A program made the position numbers and the translations under genes. Below are positions 29,695 through 38,800 of a stretch of DNA of 64,000 nucleotides, piece by piece; the stretch's first letter is position 1; the number at the start of each line of letters is the position of its first letter. The stretch lies in NCBI RefSeq assembly GCF_963678635.1, contig NC_087071.1:11793088-11857087 (forward strand), given 5' to 3'. The notes beneath the pieces are model-generated. The model was not told the DNA's origin, did not search any database, and saw only the letters and a list, made by a program, of their open reading frames with translations. Origin of the DNA: Symsagittifera roscoffensis. Taxonomy: Eukaryota; Xenacoelomorpha; Acoela; Convolutidae.

Positions 29695-30184
29695 CTGTGT
29701 AAGACACAAATTCACTGTGTGGCGACATGGTAAATTTGAGTAAACTCGCTCGAGAAGGGTGAGTAACTCAATAACTTTCCTAGCCACAGAGTTTCTTAGT
29801 TTTAATATTGAAAGGACCGCATAAATGACTGATTATACTTGGTGAGTGAAGTTAAGTTAATTTTAGCGGGTGCGTGGCCGGGCCACGTCCCACTTTTTAA
29901 TCACGAAGAGCGAAAAGAAGTTTTATGGCGAGATGTCGTAAGTAGTAAGAAAAGAATTTTTATCTAGGACACTCCTCATGGTGCAAATTTTGTGAAAATG
30001 TTGAAAGGCAGTGAGATGTAGTACGATGCCATTTGTGAACACGTAGTGAGTTGAGGTGGAGAAGATAAATTTCAATTTTTTATGCGATTTGTAAGATTGA
30101 TTATAGAAAACTGGAGTACTACTTGACGATAACCCGGTGTTATGCGATCAATAGGGACATTGATGGAGACTTGTCCGGGGAGTA
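29695..30184 (+). other. Element C 3' UTR, second part, with polypurine site
   Basis: This is the continuation of element C beyond element A. It ends in GTCCGGGGAGTA at 30173-30184, directly before the old LTR, and a GGACATTGAT motif lies just upstream, as in A and B. No coding capacity is visible. Confidence 0.7.
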
Positions 30185-31067
30185 TGTGCCATTCTGCCAG
30201 ACTGACACAGCACAACCTTCCGGCGACGTAAAAAAGAACGACTAAAGGCCTTATTGACGAAAAAGTATTGCGAAGGAGGGTCGGAATATTCTAGAATTTT
30301 TATTTTTAAAATTTCGATTGGAAGAAGAATATTTCTCAGAAATACAAAAAACGGCCATTTTGACTGGAAAAGACGAAAAATCAGAACAACGACAAATATT
30401 GTGAAAAACAGTCGTACAAGAGACGGAAGAAACGAAGCCTCTTATCGTGGCAATAACACACGATAAGAACGTTAGCTGTGAATATTAGTGGAGAAGGAGG
30501 CTTCAGTGGGGGAAGAAATATACCACGGAACCCTCCCGGGACACAAATTGTAAGAGATAAGAGCGTTATCTCAGGAATATCACGGGAGCGGAGGCTTGGT
30601 CCCCCAGAGACTGTTCTATGTGAAGGGACTGTATAAACTAACTTTATAGCTACTGGAATGTCATAGATCTCTTAATTGACACTGTTATTGTTTGATATTT
30701 CAGAGTATGAGTAGCTAGATAGAGGAAAGGGTCAATCCATCTCCAATGGATTTAATATAGAACTGTCACACAAAAACATATTAAAATAGGTTGTTCGAGC
30801 CGTGTTTTTAATGACAATCACGTAGTCTGAGGATCCGAGACTCAGCTATGTGGTTGTGTTCGCATGCAAACGAAAGCTGATCAAAAGTCGTTTGACTGAT
30901 GGCCTAAAAATGGTAACTTTTTACTTTGCCTTAGACAGACCAGAAAATCAACTGGCAAGGTCGAGACGGTGAAAAACGAGTAGAATTAAGGTTACTGACG
31001 CCTGCCAGTCGTTAATAGGTACTTTTTCTACGCTCCGTCGCTGTGTAGTATTTGGGCGAATAAAACA
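30185..31067 (+). repeat. Old 3' LTR of element C
   Basis: It starts TGTGCC after the polypurine site and ends GGGCGAATAAAACA, giving 883 bp, nearly the same length as the LTRs of A and B. Only islands of sequence are shared with them: the start, the hairpin at 30734-30752, and the stretch near GAGCCGTGTTTTTAATG. The hairpin stem has a compensated base pair relative to A. Confidence 0.75.
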
Positions 31068-31320
31068 GGTCTTATTCAACGATTTGCTGATGTACACTTT
31101 GAAATTTTCGTCTGCGGTACCATCGTATTGCTTCAGTCTGAAGGCACTCGCAAGTACCTTGTATGCAGTCATTTTGTCGCTAAACTTGACTAAAAATGTT
31201 CTTGGTCGGATCGACTCAGGTCTGAATTTTCCCATACGTGTTGCTGATGTTATTGCTTCTTTTTGTATTTCGAGATGTTCCATGATTGAAATCATGACTT
31301 TTATCGCCTCATAATTATTT
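30948..31320 (-). pseudogene. Retroelement ORF1-like fragment
   Basis: The minus strand gives a 115-residue frame (30948-31295), open a little further upstream. It contains RMGKFRPESIRPRTFLVKF followed by KVLASAFRLK and a VYISKSL-type ending. This resembles the nucleic-acid-binding ORF1 proteins of non-LTR retroelements (pattern RxGK...RPRxxLVKF...LK). Only part of such a protein is present, and its 3' end runs into the old LTR of element C, so it is either a fragment or partly chance. It lies in the spacer between A and B. Confidence 0.4.
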
Positions 31321-31515
31321 TTAGTTTTATATACCCATTTGTTTCATTGTATATCTGTAATTACGTTTTGTTGTTTAATACTGTGCTCTGCAAAAGGCAG
31401 AAGCAACAGAAACCCTTTTCATTTAAATACGTTAGGCGCCTTTTTCGTATTTTTATATTTCACCAATGTGCAGTTTTTCAGTAAAACTCGCGAAAGTTCG
31501 AAAAGGGATGAAATT
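31068..31515 (+). other. Host or older-repeat spacer between element C and element B
   Basis: This short unique-looking segment holds most of the ORF1-like fragment on the minus strand and an AT-rich tail. Element B is inserted at 31515/31516, and the same sequence continues at 54489. ATT is found on both sides of B. Confidence 0.6.
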
Positions 31516-31802
31516 TGTAACATTCGTCTACTACAGTCACACATGAGGCTTAAGAAAAATAGGCCCTATAACTATTGGCTCGGGAGTCAGGGACACTATC
31601 TCTTGTGTTTTTCCACCTCAAATCAGTCGGAGCCAATTCGGTTCGCTTGTGACATGAGACTACGACCCGCTACTGCTTAAGGCTACTACCAAAATATCCC
31701 CCCACTCTAGAATTAAGAACGTCCCCATACTTAGGTCTCAAAATACCCAAAATACATGAACGCCGTTAAAAACCGGGTTGGAACAATCCGTTAAGTTGCT
31801 TT

Positions 31803-31808
31803 TTTATT
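31803..31808 (-). terminator. Poly(A) signal of element B 3' LTR
   Basis: AATAAA on the minus strand lies 13 nt downstream of the conserved hairpin at 31822-31844. The same signal is at 53892-53897 in the 5' LTR. It would end the genomic transcript of B. Confidence 0.6.
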
Positions 31809-31821
31809 AGACAGTGGAACT

Positions 31822-31844
31822 TTGATCCATTTCAGATGGATCAA
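31822..31844 (-). promoter_or_regulatory. Hairpin ahead of the poly(A) signal, element B
   Basis: On the minus strand TTGATCCAT and ATGGATCAA form the same 9-bp stem and 5-nt loop as in element A, although neighbouring LTR bases have changed. Confidence 0.55.
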
Positions 31845-32399
31845 CCTAAAACTCGCCTTACCTCAACATAACAATCATAAAACACACTCTAGAAATTAAA
31901 TTAAGTACTCACATTGTAGCACGCTCAAGAACCAGGAAGTAAATAAGTCGGTAAACAACTCAAGAATCAATAAAGTAACTAAGATAAGTTTAATGTCAGT
32001 CAGTTTTAACAACAAGAACAAGTTTTTACTCTAGACTGCAGTTTTATGTGGACCATTGGGACACTCAAGCTGTCCACCTTTCCGTCGAAGGTTCACTCTG
32101 GTCCAGTTCGAATAATTGTTCTCTCGGGAACACTCTGTCTTCTATTTCAGATAGGACAGCTCTACTCTTGTTCACTATGATGGAAATTGCGAATTGCAAT
32201 TTCACACTCGTTTTTATCTGACAACTTTCCCGCAATTGTTCTGAAATTGTTTTCATTTCTTTTTCTGATTTTCAGTTATCGCGAGAAAATCGTGCATGAC
32301 ATGTTCCATTCGAAATTTTGAAAAATTAAATTTCACTCCAAAATCAAGTGTTTTCTGCTCTTCTCAAGGTCAAACTTCCAAATATGACCGACTGGCACA

Positions 32400-32411
32400 T
32401 ACTCCCCGGAC
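32400..32411 (-). promoter_or_regulatory. 3' polypurine site of element B
   Basis: GTCCGGGGAGTA on the minus strand abuts the 3' LTR. It is identical to elements A and C and is the probable plus-strand primer site. Confidence 0.6.
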
Positions 32412-32828
32412 TCGAGATCGATGTCCTCATCGCGTGCTGTCTTCTGCCAGTGAGTCCCAGAAAACCGAGTGTTGCTCAAGATACAGTGCCAGTGGTCATT
32501 TACAGAAGTTTGCAGCAGACTTAAGCTTATCTACACCCCAAAATTCACAGCCATGTAAAATTTTCACACTATTGCTAAACAGCAATCAAAATCTGCACAC
32601 ACCTGCACCCTTGAATTTTCGCTTTTCAAGCCAATCATTTTAAAATCTCTTTTGTCCTATTCAATCAGGAAATTGTCATGCAGCATTTCGATTTATATAA
32701 TAAATATAGTATATTAGTAACAATATTTGCTTTGTTAAAATTTCTTTTTCGTGAATCCAAGTTTCACTCGGATTCACACTCAAGCCCCCTTTCCCTCTCA
32801 AGACTCAAGATCCATCCGATTTGCCCAT

Positions 32829-35800
32829 TCATCTCGTACTCTTCGCCTTGGAGGTACTGCATCCTGAAGTGCTAGATGCGGCAAACTGTCTCAACAGTTC
32901 CTCTTCATCATCGGAACTAATCACAATCTCCTCCCAAGCCTTCAGCTGTTCATAGGATCGCATCCATTCTCTCTGCTCCTGCAATCTCTTTGCTTGGTTG
33001 GGTAGTGCCTTCACCCTAGCTTCTCGGTTCAAGCAAAAGGAGTTGTGCAGGCTCAAGCTCACGTTCTTCGCCAGGTCTTCCTCTAGTATCGACTCCCTCG
33101 CTTTGGTATTGTCTCTAGACATCTTACCCACTCTCTTCCATCCCGTCGTGATCGCATTACGATGGGTTAGCAGGGGTCTCTTGAAAGCTTCCGGCCCAAT
33201 CTCGGCCTGGAACTGTCGATACTCCTTTTGATGTTTTCTCATGTGATCTTTCGTTGCCCTGTACAACCAAGACGTCAGTGTCGCCCGAAACCATGGAAAG
33301 TACCTCAAGCGACTCCATACGTGCCTGACTTCCGTCGGTATGGCGAATACTTTGCACGCAGTCTCAAACAACTCGAGTCTCCTGCTGTAGTCTATCGCGT
33401 ATATTGACTCAGCCGTTGGCGTCGTCGCCTCCCGATACTTCGTTATATTCTCTTCTATCCATCTCAGAGCTAACATCGTACTCACTACTAAGAGCGTCAC
33501 CTTCTGCCGGTGATCCGGTAGTCCGATCGACCGAATCTCTTCCACATCCCACACCAGGCAAAGGTTCTTGTGATCTGGATACCACACCGTTTGTGCCAAA
33601 CAGTGGCATGGGCATTCCCCATGAGAGATCTCAATGCTCCTGAGATTACGCTCCCCTGAGGCTTCCAAGAGAGGCTCAAGCTCCATCATTTTCTCGTGCA
33701 TCGTGTCGTTGTCTTCCAGGTTCGGAGTACTTCCCACAGGTTTCCCGATCACGTTTTGTCTCTCGTGATCGCTCGTGTTTTCTCTTTCCAACTTCAGAAG
33801 ATCTTCTCCCCAGATTTCGCTTAAGTCATCTCTCAATTCTTTTGGTACTGTCCCTTTGATTTTTCTCAACAACTTGTGCGAGTGATGCGACATCCGAGCC
33901 AACCTCACACACTTGGGCACTGAGAAGGCCTTGTCCACCAGTATTCTCTGGCTGGACACTTCCACCATCGCCATGTGTAGCGGGTAGTGACTTCCGCACA
34001 AGTTGGCCATCATTGACCCTATCAGCGATTTCGCGTTCAATGGCAAGCCATAAGCTTCGCTCATGGGAAATCCCATTTCCGCCTCAAGACCAACCTTCCA
34101 GCTCCGGATGTGTTTTTGAGTCACCTGCAACACCCCGGGCCATGATTCTACGCTCAACGCCGTCACTAAATGATGTTCAGACTCCAGTCTCTCCAGTGCC
34201 TGCAGACCACACATTCTCGAGAAGAATCCGAGAGCTGTCGCTATATTCACCGTGGTTCTCGCGTAACATTCCGCTATTATTTGCACTTCACTTTTCTCCC
34301 TTTCTGTGATGTCTTCGAACCAAGTGACCAGGTCTTCTTTTTGAAACGACAGTATTCTGACGCATGACCGTCCATCGCAGATGTGCTCTCCGTTCCCACA
34401 CGTCGAATCCAGACAGCTACCCGGCTCCAATTTCTTTGCTGACCCGGGGTCGCTCGTCCTTTCGCTTGGCTCTTGCATCTGGGGTGTGATTAGCTTATGT
34501 AGCACACTCAACTTCGCCAGATCTTCATCTTCCGTTGGTGCTAACCTCACTCGCTCGGTGGTTTCCTCGATTAGACTCGCATGGGGATGTGGACACCAGG
34601 AGGGTCTTAGTAGCTTCCATATCACTCCCAAGTTCGTGGTTAACAAGCCATCTCCACCGCCCATGTTCACTTCAACTCTCTTGTTTGAGCGCGGTATGCT
34701 TATCACCTCTGGTGTTTTCTCAAGAATCAGGCCCAGGCTCGGCCCCTCTTTCTCCACCGCGTCTATCTCCATTATTCTTTCTGTCCAAAACTTCAGTAGC
34801 TCCGCTACCTCATGGTTTCTGTGGGCTCCTCCAGCTTCCGAGTCTAAGAAGGGATTGTAGGCTATTCCCATCACTCCAGACACATATTGGTATTCCCCCT
34901 TCTCACTGAGTCTCGAGTACTGTTCTGACGAGGCCAGGTTACGGTGAACATCATGTTCTTCCTCGAACTTCTTATTAGAGAACCTCCGTACCTCGTCCAG
35001 CTTTCGATGGTTCTCTAAGGATAGTCTGGAACCATCTTCTTTCTCTATTCCTGTACTCTGATATACGTTCAAGATGATCGTTGAGACTCTTCTCTCCATG
35101 GTTTTACTTCCACTTGCTCTCTGGTGGCATGCCAGGATGGTGCTATCAGACATCATTGACATTGTCCATCTCAAGAAACATGTGGCATCTTTTCTTCTAG
35201 CCAGGCTCAAGCCTGAATTGTCCCTGGCCACGTGTTGCATCAGTGCCTGATACACCTCTAGCTTCTTGCTTCCCAACTTCAGCCTGTCATACGAGGTCAA
35301 TGTCTCCAACTCTATTCCCACCAGACTCCAGGTGAACATTAATTGTCCCGCAGTTCTAACGAAGGGATTCGCCATTAGTGGCGGTGCTGATGAGGATGTT
35401 CTCATCGCCTCTTCAAAATGATCCTTCAACAAACTCTGCCAGGACCTCTTCAGATGACTTGCCATCTCTATCTTATTAACCTCGGCTTTTTGCTGGGTGG
35501 CCCAATTGCGTCGCCTGCGAGCTATTCCACTGTCCAACTTCTTCAAGCAGTCCTCCATTTCCTTCAATGTTTCGAGGGCCACCCACCACGTCCGGGAAGT
35601 GTTCCTCGTCTTGTTCCTCTCCAATGGATCACTCGTCACTTGTTTGCCCATGTCCTGATGTGCCTTCGAGATCCATTCTTTGCCGATCTCCACTTCCCCT
35701 ACCTGTCCGTTCGTTGAACCTCTCTTCACGTTTACCTTCTGAGGCTTGAAGTCTTCTTCTGACGTCGAACTGGTGCAAACCTCTATTTCCTTTTCTACTT

Positions 35801-38800
35801 CAAGTGGTTTCCTGAGCTCCGAGCTATTCTTGTATCCCGCCGTCTTGCATCGGGCCAAAACGATGGGCGCCGTCTCTCTCAAGTTTCCTTCCGAAACAGC
35901 ATCCACTGAAGGACTACCCCATCCTTCCACTTCTCTCTTCCTCTTGCGAGTCTTCACATCTCTGCTCGAGGGTGTTGTGGCTATCATCATTGATTCGACC
36001 TCTCCATCCACTCCTTCCAACTCTTGCCTCCCCCCTGCTCGAGCCTTAAGGATATTAGTACTTTTAATCATATTACTAGTCCCAACCTTATCCCTTTTTA
36101 TATCATCAACCATTTTATCCACAGTTTTTTGTTTCAGAGTAGAGCTGTCCTCACATTTCTCTTTTCTAGTCTTCGATCGTGCGTTCCTCAGCTCCACTAG
36201 CTTGTTCAGCAGCTCTTTTCTTGCTTTCTCATCCAGGCCCGTTCCTATCAGGAGCGGTTCCCCGAATCTCACTACTGCGTCCCACAGTTCCTTCTTGAAC
36301 TTGTCCAGCGTCGTCTCGCTGCCCACTTCTCGATTGAATTCCTCCAGGAACTCCTGCCAAGCGTCATCCTCGAGAGATCCCAAGAATATGTCCCTGTTCC
36401 CTTCGAACGTGTTCTTCTCCCTTTCCTCCGAGCTCAAGAGTAACATCCCCATATTGAAGGTCTCACCTGCCAATGGCAACTCTAGGTTCTTCCGCGGAGA
36501 CGGAATCAGGGGTGGTGTGGCAGTATCTGCCCAATTCTCCTCGCTCAAATCTTTCAACAGCTCTTGAGTGGTGAGCTCCTCCCCTGATGGCCCTGGTTCA
36601 GGCGTATTCCCCACTTCCATGTCTTCACCAGCTTCACTGAGAGTTTCATCCATACTCTCTTCTTCTGACTCATGTCTCCTTCTCTCGAGAATTTTCTTAA
36701 ATCGGTCCTCGACGGGTCCGCTCCTCTTGTCTCCAGGTGTGTCCACGGACAGTGGTGATGGTGTCGCAGGATCCAGATTTTTGTATTCCGTCAGTGCTAC
36801 GTGCAGTTGACCTGCTGCATCTAGTTCTGTTCCTTCCTGTCTTATTTCCACCTGTTCCAAGCCATAGGGCGCCTTATATTTTCTCGTGGCAAATTTCATG
36901 TCGTCCACCAGTGCGACGTGCCCCTCCATCACGATCATCCTGCCATCATCCCATATGGGCAACATGTTCTCAAGTCCCTCCTTCTCAAGAGTTCTCAAGA
37001 CCTTCCTCACCTCATACCCTGGGGGCTGCGAACCTCTACTCTTTTTCGCTTGCGTCGTCCACGAGTTTACCTTCATCTCGCTGGTATGGAAGTAGACCGC
37101 CGCCGTGTAGCCAATGAACAGGGGGTCCCAGCCATCAGTGAAATCCTTCTGCATTTCCTCCGCCGTCATCCTCGCCATTATGGAGGGAACTACCAAGGGA
37201 CTATTCATTCCTAAGGTCATCCTCCTGACTATTGGGAACTCAGGCATGGTGGCCGGGAGGATTTCTTTCTCCATTATGGTCTCCAGCTCCCTCTTCACCA
37301 GTGCGAAGCACTCCTTCCAGGCAGGAATTCTCAAGATTTCTCGTCCGTCCGCCGTCAATGGGTTCAAGTTCCAGAATTTGGGATACATTTCAATGGGACC
37401 CTCTCGCTTGCCTCCCATTCTACATTGCATTTGACCCCTGAAGTTGCACACTATCAGCTCGGCATCTTTCACCTTTCCAAAGAGTACCGTGTTGCTCATT
37501 CGCGCCCTGAGCACCTCCTGCTGACACCAATTCAGCGCTGTACCATCCAGTACGCTGATGAGACTCAAGTGCGTCACCGAGTGACGATACGTTATCACCA
37601 GGGGATCTGGAAACGCGTACGTCACTGCTGGACCATAGATGCAGGTCACCACCTCCTCCAGACCTCGGATTATCCCCATTGGGTCCGACCTCATTGCCAG
37701 GCACAGGTCCGTCAACAGAGGCATCCCTCTGTTCGCCTTCTCCCATTCTTCTCTCGAGGTTGGGTTCTCATCTTCACCCGTCATGTATCGATTCTGCATC
37801 ATGAGGTATTGCACCAGCAGTGTCTTCAACCCTGCGGCACACTTGTAGGAGCTGGTTTCAATACTCGTGTGGACTCTCCCCATAGACAGAGGTTCTCCAT
37901 ATTCCATTAACCGATGAAACGACACCAATTCCCCATGGGTCAAGAGTACTAGCGCCAGATACCCATCAACTCGAAGTGTCTCCACTCCTCGACTAAACAT
38001 GTATGCTGGGCCCATGTTGAACAAGTATCTGGGGTAGACCAAATACAGGGCCAAGAGCAGGCTGATGGGCATGCCCAGTATCTCCTGCACGAAGGCTCCA
38101 AAGATAGTCGCCGTGGTACCGAATACTCCTGCCAAGAATTCCTTCTCCCAGCAAGGACTCAAGAACTTGAGAATCTCGTAATCCCTCCGAGTCCTCAATT
38201 CGCCTTTGGCGTGCTCTCTCCAGAACCCTGCGATTGTCACTTCATTGGCGGCCGAGACAAATCTAGCCACCGTCATGTCTCTTACCTCGGTCAGCTCCAG
38301 TTGCTTCTCTAGGAAACTCCAGATTTGTTTCACGAGGAGTGGTGCTTCTTCCCTCGTTTTATTCGTGACGTTCTCCAGCCTTGGTGTCAGGAATGGCCAC
38401 CAGCCATTCTCTTGAGTCAAGCGATATTTCATCGATTCTAACTGTTTCTCCGTCTCGACCACATTTCTCCTCTCGTTGCTGGGACCTCTAGACTTGCTGG
38501 TGGAATTTGCGACTTTCACCTCCATAAACCGGAACCACAGGCTGGCCGTCAACTGGTTTATCGCCGTGTGGTCGTCCCCGATGACTGGGCTGAACTTGAG
38601 TTGTCTAGCAAAGTTCGATATCTCTAGCAAGAGTACCTCATCCAACACAATCAAGACGTCGGCTAGTCCGTAAAAGCCCCTCAGCGCATGAGATATGTCA
38701 GCCCATGCCGCTGGTAATTCTGATTTGTAAAGTCTCAAGTTCACTGGCTCCAGCTCTCGATTGGGGGCTGCCATCAGAATCCGCCATTCACTCCCTTCTG

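Larger units (their letters stand above)
31516..32399 (-). repeat. Element B 3' LTR
   Basis: Read on the minus strand it begins TGTGCCAGTC and ends GAATGTTACA. It keeps the hairpin (31822-31844) and AATAAA (31803-31808) but lacks the TATAAAA of element A. The middle of the LTR is substituted at many places relative to A. Confidence 0.95.
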